This document shows positions 1 through 12,476 of a stretch of 64,000 nt of DNA, in pieces. The stretch comes from Strongyloides papillosus. Taxonomy: Eukaryota; Nematoda; Chromadorea; Rhabditida; Strongyloididae. Where the stretch lies: the NCBI GenBank assembly GCA_005656395.1, contig SRSI01000004.1:744001-808000 (forward strand). Reading direction: 5' to 3'. Made by a program: the position numbers and the translations under genes. How positions within the stretch are numbered: the stretch's first letter is position 1; each line of letters opens with the position of its first letter. Under the pieces are notes generated by a model. That model ran no database searches. It saw only the letters and a program-made list of their open reading frames with translations, and was not told the origin of the DNA.

Positions 1-126
1 TAGTAAATAATTTTTCGTAACAATTTTTTTAACAAAAAAATATAGTTTAAATAGACAGATGAATATATTTAAAAATAATTAATCTTGATTTTTGCACATT
101 TTTTTTATAAAAAAAAAAGTTATGTA
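1..126. other. 3' flank of the C9orf72-like gene
   Basis: A+T-rich sequence downstream of the minus-strand C9orf72-like gene. No other coding or RNA signal is visible. Confidence 0.5.
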
Positions 127-2187
127 TCACCGGGAAAATTCTTTAGCCGTTGTGAAAACAAATTCGGAGAAATTTTCAATTTGCCTGTCAGCTTCTGCGA
201 GTATTATACTAAAAGTTGAATCTGATATAAGCGATAATTGTTTTCTAGCAGTGATAAGACTCCATTTGCTAGCAATCGCATTTTTCTTATCATTAAATTT
301 TGGTTTACTAACATCTCTTACATAATCAATGAATGCTGATGCTTTTAATTCTAAATTTAATTTAAATTGATATATTAATAATAACCTTGGAGACCTCTCA
401 TTTGGTAAAAGAAATATATGATCAAGTAATTGTAAAACTTCTCCACTTGCTTTGACAGGACTTAAATTTTCTTTCCTCCTACTTAAGATATTATTAATAT
501 TTGTGTCTTTCTCAGTAATTATATCATTAACTGCTAACGTAAGTATATGTTTACTCCAAGCACGTTTAGAAGTGTATGCTCCAGTTAAAAATACAGTTAA
601 CTCTTCAGTATCAATAATACATATTGGTTCTGGTATTGCAAGAGACTCCTCTAAAACATTATTTCGTTGGTTTCTTTTAACTGCTTGTAAATGAAAGTAT
701 GGACAAAATGGGTAGGACAGAGGTTTTATACATAGGTGGTATTTTTTTGGATCAATAAATGGTGCTAATGCTATCATTATTTCATTTGCTGTTTCTACAT
801 GATCTGATAATATCACGCATCTCCCTTGTGTTATAAGGCAACCCGTGATACATTGTGATAAGAATTGAACTTCCTTTGTATGAAGATCAACCTTGGATAA
901 ATATGATTCAGAAATTTTTAGTTTACCAAATGTACTCCTTTTAAAAAATTTATACTTTTCTAATGCACAAAAATTATGTGTTAGGAGTTGAAAATCATTT
1001 GTGAGACGGCATAGAAAATCAATCATATTTTCAACAAGAAATGATGCTTTTAACTTAGGGATAGATGTAATTAAAAATTTTTCAATCACTGCATTTTTTT
1101 CAAGGAGCCAATTTTTTTGATCTAATGAAACGACAAATGTTATTGCAAACATTATCATTTGTCCCTCATACCTTCTCATTGGAAACATTGCTGATGAACA
1201 AAAAATATGTCTTGAGGGGATAGAAATCATTTTACTGTATATTGGAACATTTGAAGTTTGAAAAGCACATATTTGTTCTGCCAAAACAACTTTAACAATA
1301 AATTCATCATCATCAATTCTTTCTTTAGAAGGATCAGCTGTTATCTGATCCAACATATCAGAATCAACATTTAATGTTGTGTTAACTGGTAAATTTTGCG
1401 AAAAAGATAAATTTTTAAGTGTTGTGCATACAGCAGCTGTTTTTTGTTCCTCCAATAATCTCATTTCCTCTTCCTCATATTCTTTATAAACTAAATAACC
1501 GGATGAGATAAGTTCATTAAGGAGATTTCCGGCTGGTGGTGTTTGGTCAAGAAAACAGAGATCACTATTAACAGATAAAGTAGCTCCAATACCAGAATCT
1601 ACTACTGATTCAATGGAAAAATCTTTCGATATTCCTAAATTTTCTAAAATTGCCTCATCATCTAGGTATTCATTTTGTGAAATTTGTGAAAAAGTCGATT
1701 TAATCATTGAGGAACATTTTGTTGGACTACTTTTATTATATTCCGACGACGATAAATTTCTCCTTTCATTTAATGTCCCAATATATAAGTCATCATCAAG
1801 TGGATTATCTATTTCTTCATAGTGATCTTTTCTTGAATCTGTTCCAACATCATCAAGACTTTCTGTTGTACTGGTAATGTGTGAATTAGTTGATTCTGTG
1901 TAATTTTCGTTAACGGTGTTTGTATTGTAATCATCATCTTTATCCATACAAAGAATTGATGAATGACTATCACAATATTGATCACATTCTACCTCCCAAA
2001 CAAATTGAAGTTCAGGTCCACTGATGTAGTTAAATGATGATAGTATAATTTTCTTTAATGGTAATGTATATGGTATACTGAAAATAGTTGATGCTTTATT
2101 AGCCTTAAAATGATAATTACATTAATAAGTGATTAAATATAATACCTGTAAAGCTTCAGATATCCTTTCATATAAATCAGCTTCCAT
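127..2187 (-). CDS. alfa-1: C9orf72 orthologue (longin/DENN-type GEF-like protein)
   Basis: Two exons, 2146..2187 and 127..2103, joined in phase 0 across a 42-bp GT..AG intron, give 672 residues. The N-terminal segment around residues 41-53 (ISGPELQFVWEVE) matches the start of the longin domain in C9orf72 (GPRVRHIW region). The C-terminal half has the C9orf72 pattern: a stretch with ITGCLITQGRCVILSD, then LLDHIFLLPNE, a leucine-rich IYQFKLNLELKASAFIDYV helix and a final helix before SFSIILAEADRQIENF. Vertebrate C9orf72 is about 480 residues; the excess here is a Ser/Asp/Glu/Asn-rich, probably disordered insertion at about residues 60-280. In animals C9orf72 forms a complex with SMCR8 and WDR41 that acts in autophagy and lysosome function; that role is family knowledge. 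The ATG at 2187 is the first in frame before the longin segment. Confidence 0.75.
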
Positions 2188-4242
2188 AATAGATAATTTA
2201 AAAAAGTATCAATTGAGAAATATAATTGTGTAAATTTTTTATGTATTTTATTAAATATTGATTAAAATTTCATTTCTCTTAAAAAAATTAAACGAAAATC
2301 AAGAAATTGTACAATTTTAATAAAGCTTGTTACGTTTTAAAAGAATTTTTTCCCACAAGTATTAAGGAAGTATTGTGGGGTTGTGTTTTGATAAACAGGC
2401 ATACAATAAAAGACAAAATCAAGATGTGAATATAAATATATTACTTACAAAACCTGCTTTTATAAATAAAGACTAAAATTGTATAATGTATTAGAAATTT
2501 CGAAAATACACAGTTACATATTTTTATTATATTTTAAACTATTATTTCGAAATTTATGCATTCATATATTTACTTAACGGAAATAAATACTAAGATGTTA
2601 GAAAATATCTACTTACTGTTTTAAAGTAACTTAAATATACTTCCACAAACAAATTTTTAAAAGCTGTAAAAAAACTGATGTTTTAAAATATCTAAAACAG
2701 TAAAATATGAATGTAGAAATTTGTTAAATGTTCAACAATTATTTAAATAAAAAACATTTTCAAAATATCATACTACTAATATCTATTGGGATGACTCACA
2801 CAAATTTTTTTTAATGTATATACCATTAAACAAGATTACTATCATCACTATCAAGTAAATGATTGTAATATTAAATAGAAATTTTTTTAATTTTAAATAC
2901 AAATTACAATGGAAGTAAAACAAAATCTACAATTTTTGATTCACTATAAAAAAAAGTTATAACAATGTATAAAAAACAACTTTTAATAAATAGTATATTT
3001 TTGTGTTATGTGCTTATGATTACATAATGTTACAAATAGTGAGATTTACATATAATACAAGCAGTTGCGGCATCTATCTACTACAATAGTAAAATTCCGT
3101 TAAACTTAAATGATATAGTCTGAGAATATGTGTAATTTTCTAATTAAATTGCAAGGAATCATATGTTATTGATTAAATTTGGAATATCTTTAGGGACGAA
3201 AAACACTAGGCATTTTAGAAAAATATAAATGTATTTGATTGTTTGTCACGAGGCATGTGTATAGGAGAGGAATAACGAAAATCAAGTGCCTGAAACATTT
3301 TTATATACATTTAATAAAAATGTATAGCAGTAAATCAATAAAATCAATAGGAATTAGTTTTATCTGATAGTAATATTCTCAACGAATTGTTATATAAATT
3401 GATTGTAAAAAAACTTGCATAATTATAGAAATTGTTTAAGATATTAGTTTTTTTAATCTATATATATCGCGCCAAAATGAATATATATACTTAATAACTA
3501 AAATTAACCACTTGTAGGATTACGTTTATACTAACACACGTTATATTGAATACAAGTCTGTATAAGTTTGCGGGAAATTTTTGTAAACAATGCTGTAGTT
3601 TAATAAAAAAATCAGTAGAGATTTTTATTATATAATAAATGTGCGGAACGAGGTACAAAATATATATATCAAAGACTAAGAATAAAAATTTATTTGAGAC
3701 AAAGAGTTGGTATTATTATTTTTTTTGGTTTTGTTAACATGATGTGTTTAAAAAGGGTAAATAAAAAAAGTATATATAAGTTTAAAAGTAAAGGTGAACT
3801 TATTTTGAGGATGAAATGATAACAAATTTTAGGGAAAAAACCGTTTTTTCAAGTGAAAAGTATACTACTATTTAGCATAACTGTACACTTATATTTATAT
3901 AATTTATGTAGCTTATTTATACTATCTTTTTTAATCCCGTGTAAGGTGTTTAATTTTTGTATGGAAATAAAAACGGTGATTTTTAGTTATAGTAAAACTA
4001 AATAAATAAAACAGCTATAATGAAATAATCACATATTCAAAAAGATGCTTAAAACTTGTAAATGACATAATTAAAGAAGTAATTTTATTTTTTTTTGCAA
4101 CCGATAAAATATTTTATCCTATGAAATTGTGTATATTTAATTAATTATATTTACTTCTTTCATGTATCACAAATATAAACCTTAAATACATATTCTTCTC
4201 CTCTAGTAAAAAAATAATAACGATCAGATGATATTTAAAATT
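2188..4242. other. Intergenic, no gene seen
   Basis: About 2 kb of A+T-rich DNA between the 5' end of the C9orf72-like gene and the 3' end of the next minus-strand gene. Reading frames in it are short and of random composition. The part next to 2188 presumably carries the C9orf72-like promoter. Confidence 0.5.
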
Positions 4243-4577
4243 TTAATTTCTTTTGATTGTTTGCATAAAACGTAAGACAGAAAGTATAAAAACAGCAACA
4301 GAAATTCCCATTGCAATCCAACAATTTTTAGCAGCTTGCTGGTAATTATCAATAATAATTTTATCAATCTCATCAGATGTTTTTCCCCAATCGTTTTTAG
4401 ATAAATCAGGGAGGTCTTCAAAAAGTCCTACTGATTGATTCCAAAATAATCCACCTACAATTGCCTATAAAAGTTATAAAATTATATAAAAAGGAGGATA
4501 TATAAAGTTACAAGAAATATAATCCCCCATAATGAGATCGCTGCACAAAAGCCACTACAACTTGGACCACAAACCAT
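4243..4577 (-). CDS. Ribonuclease kappa (RNASEK) family small membrane protein
   Basis: Exons 4512..4577 and 4243..4464 join in phase 0 across a 47-bp GT..AG intron to give 95 residues, against about 98 for the vertebrate core protein. The start, MVCGPSCSGFCAAISLWGI, matches the CCGPKLAACGIVLSAWGV signature of RNASEK. A first membrane helix follows (residues 10-30), then a lumenal loop with FEDLPDLSKNDW, corresponding to the IEDVPFTEKDFE loop, and a second helix at about 68-90 before a short basic tail. RNASEK is known as a V-ATPase-associated protein needed for endocytosis; its ribonuclease activity is less certain. An acceptor-like TTTCATAG lies 13 nt upstream of the ATG (intron end at 4591), and the sequence before it does not continue the frame, so a spliced or trans-spliced 5' UTR is likely. 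Confidence 0.8.
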
Positions 4578-5183
4578 TTGTTGTTTTTTTCTATGAAAAT
4601 GAAATAATCTAAAATAGGTAAATTAAAAAAGGTTAAGATTTCATACATACAAATGTACTTCTAAAAAGCCGTACAATTTCTAAAACAAATGTCCTAATAA
4701 AAATTTTAGAACCATTTTGACGAAAGATCATTCCTTAGCTTCGCAATAGTTTCTTATCTATAATTATTGTTATCAATAATTGTCTACTTTATAAAACTGT
4801 ATAATAATATTACCATGAGTGTATTATTAAAATTTGATCATTTCTGAGTATGTATCAAATTGATTTGAGTGTAATTTCTCTATAAATAACAACTATTAAA
4901 TAATGAGAAAAATTTGATACCATGTTAATAAATAGTTGAAATAAATATGTTGCCATTAAAATTTTGATATTATTGTAAACAAATATTGTTATGAAAATCT
5001 TCATTGCATTTAAGAAAAAAGGATGGAGTCGAAGCTGAGTGATAAGAATAAATATAAAAATATCTTTAAAAAAAATCATATTTTTGCAATTGTTTATTTT
5101 AATATAAAAAACACTATGTTTTAATATTATTTTCTTAATCTTTTCAAACAATAATTATAGTAGTTTTTTAATTAATTGATATA
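4578..5183. promoter_or_regulatory. Shared divergent promoter interval
   Basis: About 600 bp between the RNASEK-like gene (-) and the Q/N-rich gene (+). It holds a probable 5' UTR exon or trans-splice acceptor for the RNASEK-like gene near 4591-4700. An open frame at 4855..5151 (-) is I/F/K/N-rich and looks like chance. No specific factor site could be assigned. Confidence 0.35.
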
Positions 5184-8100
5184 ATGACTGGTTCATTAGC
5201 TCAACAACCGCTTCCTTCAATTCCAACAATTGCTTCGTATTTAAAACAAGGAGATGAAAATAAAAGGTTTAAAAAAAATTCATCAGATAATGTAAATTCA
5301 ACGACAGGTGAGATTTATATATTTATTATTTTATATAATTTATTGGCATTTACTGGAGAATGATAAAATTTAAGACATGTAGATTTTAGCTAAATAAAAT
5401 TAGTATATTTTACTTTTTTACTTATACACTAGTATGTGTATTAACGAAAAATTATATGAAGTATTTAATCATTGTATTGAAACTTATTATTTCTTTAACA
5501 AATTCATAGTTATTTTTATTTGTTAATAATATATGCAATACACATCTAATGTCTAAAAGATGGCCTTTATGAAAATACATCTATGAATATAAGATGGCAC
5601 ATTAGTATATACTTTAAATATGTATAAGCATACATTTTAACATATTTACCTGATTATATCATTATCGTAGATATATTAAAATGTATTGAAACAAAATAAC
5701 TTGCCATTATAATAAAGCCCTTTTGTGAGTTTACAATTATTAGCATTATTATATCACTCTTTTCCTACCTGCCTCTCCTCCCAATAAATGAATTAAGTGA
5801 TTGAATAAAAATTGAATATAAAAAATTTTCACTCTATCATAAATAAACAAGATAAAGCTTATAAAATATATTATTAACATTTTTATATTACTTTCAAAAC
5901 GTCTTGCTAATTAAATTTATTATTTTATAATTCTTCATAATATTTTTTAAAATTTTTTAGAAGTTAGTGAAAATTCGACAAACGACTCTTATCCATCTGT
6001 TGTATCGACATCTTCCAAAATATTCTCAAAAGGTGATAATAATATAACAATGCCAACACCACAACATTTACAGTACAATTCACCAATGCCCCTTTATTCC
6101 AGGTAAGTATATTTAGTAAAAATTTTTTATTTATTATCTTAAAATAACTATAATGAATGGTTAAATTAATTAATAATGTATTTAAAAAGGATGAAGAATT
6201 ATTCCAAATCACTGTCGTTAGGAGCAGAATCATATGCATCATCCACATCGCTTTCATCTATCCTTCTCCTTAAAGATCTTTCATTAAAAACATCCATTCC
6301 TTGAATGTCAATTAATTGAGAATAATAGTTAATCATAAATTGTAAAAAATGTTTTGTTGAGACCATTCCTTCAGTTAGTGTAATATTTTCATTAAGTTGA
6401 TAACGAAACTATCAAAAAATATTTTAAACGTCAGTAGGCGGATAATAAAATATGTTAAAAGTAATATTATTTAAAAATATTGTTTAAAAAAAAAGTGAAA
6501 TGTTTTGCTATTGTGTTACTTACAACTTTACTATTATTATCAATAATTTTTAATAGATAATTTGAATGATCCTCTGTTAAAATTATTTTTTTCGCATCAA
6601 ATAGTGATATTGTTGAATATGGTTTAGGATTTCTTAAAAAAATTAAGATAGGGGATTTAAATTATCTCGTACCTTATTTCAATGAAATATCCATTATGTG
6701 TAATACCTATAATATTTAACGAAGAAAACGATATATTTTTAGCTTTTGTAAAATAAATTGAATAAATATCATCCCATTGAACCATAATTAAATAAAAGTA
6801 TTAAAAATCTATAAAAAAGACATTAATATTTTTGCTTTCTCAGAGTATTTTTACTTTGAATACAAAAAAAAATTATTTTTAAAAATAAAGTAAACAGAAT
6901 ATGCAAAGTGATAGAAAATTATAAAAATTAAATAACTGTAAAGAATTGAACTTTTTTTTCACAAATGTATTAAAAAAATAATAAAATTTTACCTTATAAA
7001 AAATAACTATAGTACTTTTATTTTGTATGTAGGCATATTTCAAAGCTAATTTTTTTTAAATATATTTATAGCATTCACCTTGAGGTTTTTAGACGATGGT
7101 AAAAACTATTAATCAACATTATAACAAAATTTTTTTAATACAACAATAAGGTTGTAAATAATGTGTATATATTTTATTGAGATAAATATTTATCAAACGT
7201 TCTATATAAGTTTTAACATGTTATTGAGTGTGTTATATTTAATAATTTGTATTACTCATCAAAGTATCTGCAAATATATCTATATTGTTATTTATAATAT
7301 AGAATAAATATATAAAATTGCAATTCAAAATGGATTTACTATAAATTATTATTTATAAATTTATAGGGAGTCTGCCGAGGAACAATATCGTCAACAAACT
7401 GTAGGAATTGATGCTCAACCAATACCATTACCTGCCCCTGATCGTCATTTTGATCCAACAAAATCAAAAACTTTAGAATATATCAAATCTGGTGTAAATG
7501 ATGAAGATTTTATAACACCTCATTTTTTTGATAAAGTTAACCAAGCTGAGGCACCAAATGTTCCTTTAGCTCCTGAACCTGTATGGGCACGTGAGGCTAG
7601 AGCACGTTCAGAGCGGGCTAGATCAAAAACTCCAGCAAATTATGGAATTAATTCTTATTACTATGATCAAGGGCAACAAAATTATCATGGTGGTAGGCAA
7701 GAATATACGCAAAAAAGTTATAATAATCCATCACAATATATGGAAAGTGGTTTTTATAATCCAAATCAAAAGTACACCTCTTCTACTTATAATCAGATTC
7801 CTTTAGACGACTATAATAAACAAAAAGATAACATCTATACATGTGGACCAAATTTACCACCCCCCGAACGCCCATTTTCAAGTTACAAAAATTCACCATA
7901 TTATCAAAGTAGTCAACAAAGATATACTACGTAAGATTTTAATCGTAATGTATTTTTTTCCCTTAAACTAAACTAGTTTCCTCTTATTTGATATTTTTTA
8001 TGTTAAATTATGTTCTATATCTATACATAACAGTTTTTACTGTTTACTTTCATTTTTTACACATTTTAGGTATGATTCTCCATCAAACAAAGGTTATCAA

Positions 8101-10453
8101 TTTGGTGGAATGGATTTCATTGATCATAATAATCCACAATTTCAGTCACCAAATGATTTTTATGTTTATAATCAAGAAAAAAGATCATCATCTGTAGGAA
8201 AAGAAGTACGTCCGGGATATCAATGTGGTGGTACAGATTTTAGAAAAGAAGATATACCAATAGGATATAATCCAAATTATCACGGACATGCTGCAGAAAG
8301 ACCACGTTTAAGATCAAGATATGACGCAGATCCTAGAATTCCTATCAATAACTATGTTGCACCAAATGTAGAAGGTGTTGATCCAGTTACATTGGTTGGT
8401 GATACTATTTCTAATCAAAGAGTTTCTAGAAATATTGAAAGAACAGATGAGCAGAAGAAGTATATTGGAACAATTTTTGCACCAGCTCCAGGGCATACAT
8501 CAAACTTAAGAAGTGTATCACCACTACCAAAAACTCCTGAACCAATTTGTTATTCAACAAATGTTGAGACACTAGAGAAATTGAGATCAAAATCAGTTCA
8601 ACCCCGTAGTGCCACAACAACTCCAGCATTCCAACAATCTGGACAACATTATTACAATAACCAAAATAATAATTGGGCGCCGCAATATCAAGAAAATTAT
8701 ACTAAAGAGGTGAACGTTAAAACCCTTCTAACTGATGAAGCGCTAAAACCAATTAGGCGCTCACATACTCCCGACTGGAGTCACAGATCCCATCAAAAGC
8801 ATGTTGCTTGGCAAAATGATGTAGTCGATCCCAGATACACTAGACCAGAGGTTTTTTTTCTTTTTCTATTCATATTTTACCACAAATTTTTTGAATACCT
8901 TATTTAATACATAATTTTTTTAGATACATTCACAAGAACCAAATTGGAGTAAAACTGTTAATCAACGTCGCAATCATTGGGAAAATAAAATTAGAGATAC
9001 TGAAGCTCGCGTTCAATTACCAGCATCATTTAAAGTACCACCACCACAAAATCCTCATTGGGCACATCATGCCAATCAAAAACATCAAATTTGGGAAGCT
9101 GCTGCTAATAGTACAGGAATGAATCAACAACAAAATCATAATCATCATTATAATAATACATCTAGATCACAAGAGTGCAATATTTATGGCAATAATCAAA
9201 GAAGTGGAAATTATCATTATACTGAAGATAGACATTCTACTTATAGTAGAACTGCAACAGGTGAACCAGCACAACACTATGAAACACATAGCCACAAAGA
9301 TTCACATACACCTAAACAAAATGTAACTACTAATACAGCTATTCCATTACAACCACCATCAAATTTCAAATCATCCCATCAACAGCAAGGTAATCAAATT
9401 CATCTTCATACTGAAAGTAGACAAAATCAATTTCCAAGCAATAAAGTAAGTCATGAATCTACTAAACAAGATGTTAGACCTACTATACCATTACCACCAC
9501 CAAGTAACTTTTCTTCAAATAATGATAATGTAATTTATCATTTTACTGAAGATAGACATGAAAAATATTCATGTAATAAGACTGGAGAGGAACCAAGAGC
9601 ATATGAAACACATACTCATAGAGAATGTCATACTCCGAATCGCGTCTCTACTCCCATTACGTCAGCTCCTATTATACCAATTGATAATTTCAAGCCAAAA
9701 GTTAATTCAAATGTTTCTTATCATTTTAAAGAAGATAAACATGAAAAGTTCTTATCCTCAAAAACAGGTGAGGAACCTAAAAGTTATGAGACACATTCTC
9801 ATAGAGAATTTGGAACCCCATCTGGAGGTATACAGAAAAATACAACTTACAATTATAGTACTACTCCAGCAACAATAACTAATAGTGGTGGCACTATTCA
9901 AACATCAAGTTGGAATAAAAAAACGACAGAAAAAACAACAACTCGCGAATCTGTCGATAGACCAATTCCAGCTCCTCGTTATAATGTCGTTCACGATACA
10001 TCTAGTGTTTATAAAAAAGAAACAACAAACAATAGCACTAAAAATGTAACTACAATAGATGATTCAAGAAATAATAAAGGACATAATGCAACAACAATAT
10101 ATAGTTGTAGTGGAAATGAAGCACATAATAGGTTAGCAGAGATGAACGAAACACTTCCAATAGGTTCAATTTCTAATACAATATCTAATACCTCTGGAAC
10201 ATACAAAGATGAAGAAGGTAAAGATGTTATTTATAAAAGAGAATTAACTACATCTGCCAATCCAGGAAAAGATTATCAATTATTAAAGGAACAAGAAACT
10301 CGTGTCGTTGAGAAACCTTTAGAACCAGGTATAATTTCAAGGTAATTTAAAAATAAAAATTGCTATGCCTTTTACAAAAATTTTTTTTCTAGACATGTCA
10401 CAACGAAATATTATAAAAAGAAGACGGTTACTGACTCTACAACAACAAAATAA
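5184..10453 (+). CDS. Uncharacterised Q/N/H/P-rich protein, six exons, with tandem repeats
   Basis: I do not recognise this family. Six exons (5184..5307, 5961..6102, 7367..7930, 8070..8850, 8924..10341, 10393..10453) keep frame through every GT..AG join and give 1029 residues. The protein is hydrophilic, has no signal peptide or membrane helix and is probably disordered. Two repeat types are visible. Around residues 510-600 are three copies of a PxW...(N/H)Qxx(H)xxW motif (PDWSHRSHQKHVAWQ, PNWSKTVNQRRNHWE, PHWAHHANQKHQIWE). At about nt 9210-9820 are three copies of a 35-residue unit with core Y-H-x-x-E-D-(R/K)-H and T-G-E-(P/E)...Y-E-T-H-(S/T)-H. Many SPxP and RSxTP sites suggest phosphorylation. 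A scaffold or cytoskeletal role is possible, but nothing here proves it. Intron 2 (6103..7366) houses another gene on the other strand. Confidence 0.8.
6199..6785 (-). CDS. Nested small gene of unknown function (143 aa)
   Basis: Three exons (6673..6785, 6524..6632, 6199..6408) lie antisense within intron 2 of the plus-strand Q/N-rich gene. Introns of 40 and 115 bp have GT(A) donors and AAG/TAG acceptors; phases (2 then 0) agree and the frame is open for 144 codons including TAA. The protein starts MVQWDDIYSIYF and ends in a very acidic tail (RRRIDESDVDDAYDSAPNDSDLE overall character). Its N-terminal 90 residues alternate beta-like hydrophobic stretches (SLNIIGITHNGYFIEIRN, YLLKIIDNNSKVFRYQL) and are followed by an amphipathic helix, FLQFMINYYSQLIDI. 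That order is loosely like a PH-type fold, but I cannot name the family. No signal peptide or membrane segment is visible. Confidence 0.65.
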
Positions 10454-10987
10454 ATGGAAAGAGCAAGCAAAAAAATTGTTCAATACTATTTAGTAATAAA
10501 AAAATTATACATTTAAAGGAAATTAACAAAAAGATATTTACAAAGAAGAATTGATAAAACTTTTATTTTGTCAATTTTAAATTAGTTTATAGGAGAAAGA
10601 ATTTTTTTAATACCAAAAATATATTAGTTTCTTAATTACATTATAATTTTTAAGATTAACATGATGATTACTTTTTTTATTATTATTTTTATGTAATACA
10701 TGTTTTGACAATCTTTATATTAATTTTAGGTTAAAGAAAAAAATAAATATTTTTGAAATGATTGATTTCTTGATGTATAATTTATAAAACAAGTTTATGT
10801 TTCTTTTATATTTATTTTAGTTAAAAATTTTTCGCTTGTAAGTTTGTGTATATTTTAAAGACGAAAATAAGAAGACTGATTTATACTTTTAAAAGGGAGA
10901 CACAAACTTTAATTTAAAATATTTTGAATAATTAAATATTATGGTAATGGATAAGTTATATAAAATGTAACATGGTAACAAAAATCT
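10454..10987. other. Convergent 3' intergenic region
   Basis: About 530 bp between two convergent genes. It holds T-rich and AATAAA-like stretches that fit 3' UTRs. No gene seen. Confidence 0.4.
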
Positions 10988-12031
10988 TTAATAACCTGGT
11001 GGAGTACGTGGTGTTGGGCAATGGTCACAGGAACCAACTTTTCCAATCTCTCCAAGTTTACCTTTTTGGCCACCTTGTCCCGCTCTACCTTCTCTTCCTG
11101 GAGCACCTGGATCTCCTGGTGGTCCTGGTGGACCTTGGAAACTATTACCTGGAACACCCTTAGGTCCTGGAATTCCTTTGATTCCTGGAACTCCTGGTGG
11201 ACCAGTTGGTCCTGGTTCTCCTTGAATATACATAAGCCTACCAGCTGACCCTGGTGATCCTTTAGGTCCTTGTCTACCAGGTCTTCCTGGTGTTCCTTCT
11301 GCACCTTGTGGTCCAGCTTCTCCATTCATTCCTGGTTTAGCACTTTCTCCTTGTGATCCTTTTGGTCCTGGTGGTCCCTTAGGTCCCATTGCTCCTTGTG
11401 GACCTATTGAGCCTGGTGTACATATAACACACGGTTCATATGGTTCAGTTGGTATCAATTCACCATCCTTTCCATTTAAGCCATCTTTACCATTGTTACC
11501 ATCATGTCCATGTAAACCATCTGGGCCTGGAGGACCTGGTGGGCCTGGTAATCCTTGATGACAAGTACAACAAACTTGCTCAGGTTCATTATTAACAACT
11601 GGTGCTGATGATCCATATCCACCACCATAATTACCACCACCGCCTCCTGCATGACCACCTCTATTTACATTTGCTGGTGCAGATGAACTACTAGGATTAT
11701 ATCCACTATCTGGTACATATTGTCCAAACAACCATCCTCTTTTTATTCTATGCATTTGATTTTTTCCTTCTTGAAGTGCTGAAACTTCATACCACATATC
11801 TTTTGAACGTGTCTAAAAGTGTTTTTTATGTCTATAACAATTGGCACTTAATAAACATACTTTACAAAATTCCGTTTCACTTGTTAAATGTGATTGGAGT
11901 GATTGTACATAATTATACAACATTGGCAATGTTACTACAGCTCCAAAAACAGCAACTGTAGATACAACAATTCCAATGAAGGCAACATGCCTCATATGTC
12001 TATGTTCATCGTTTTCCACAACTTTTTGCAT
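10988..12031 (-). CDS. Cuticle collagen (nematode col family)
   Basis: Exons 11861..12031 and 10988..11812 join in phase 0 over a 48-bp intron to give 331 residues. Order: a short cytoplasmic N-terminus; a single membrane/signal-anchor helix at about residues 14-38; the nematode collagen N-terminal domain ([19 protein letters not shown]); a subtilisin-type cleavage site HRIKRGW; a Gly-rich non-collagenous stretch; a CCTC cysteine cluster; Gly-X-Y tracts rich in GPPGPPGP interrupted by a CVIC cysteine pair; and a terminal CDHCP cluster. This is the standard layout of a secreted exoskeleton collagen that trimerises and is cross-linked through cysteine and tyrosine. The sequence just upstream of the ATG reads TTTTATAG then TTTGGAAG, so a trans-splice or 5' UTR splice acceptor sits 8 nt before the start. 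The exact col paralogue cannot be told. Confidence 0.92.
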
Positions 12032-12476
12032 CTTCCAAACTATAAAATAAAATTTTTAGTTTATCAGAAAGAATAACTAAAAGACTATAGGAAGACTGTT
12101 ATGATAAAAAAATAATGAAAAAATTTACTTATATAATATTTTTCTTTTTTGATTTCCAAATATATCCTACATTTTTGTCATAAAAAAATGCGGTTTTATT
12201 AGAATAAAGAATGAATTTTTAATATAAAACAACTTTAAATAATGGGTAATTAGGTGAAATATAAATGGTATATGAAAACAAAACATTTATAGTATTATTA
12301 TTGTGGTTAATGAAAATTAATATTACTTGATTTAAATGAGATTTGAACAACAACTACTTAAGAATAAATTATTTATGCCAATACTTAAAAAAATATTTAG
12401 TTATTGTGAAGTATGAAAATAATATATGATTATTTAGAAATAGTTTATAAACAATATTTAAAAAATATATAATTTC
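12032..12476. promoter_or_regulatory. Interval between the collagen gene and the CDC50-like gene
   Basis: About 445 bp of A+T-rich DNA holding the 5' region of the collagen gene and the 3' flank of the CDC50-like gene. A splice acceptor lies directly 5' of the collagen ATG. No other feature is recognised. Confidence 0.35.

Noticed and set aside
4591..4740. Coding upstream exon for the RNASEK-like gene
   Set aside because: A frame from an ATG at about 4733 splices to the next exon out of phase, and the in-phase frame has a stop; it is more likely 5' UTR.
4855..5151. 98-codon minus-strand open frame upstream of the RNASEK-like gene
   Set aside because: Composition is I/F/K/N/L only, no domain or splice context; expected by chance in such A+T-rich DNA.
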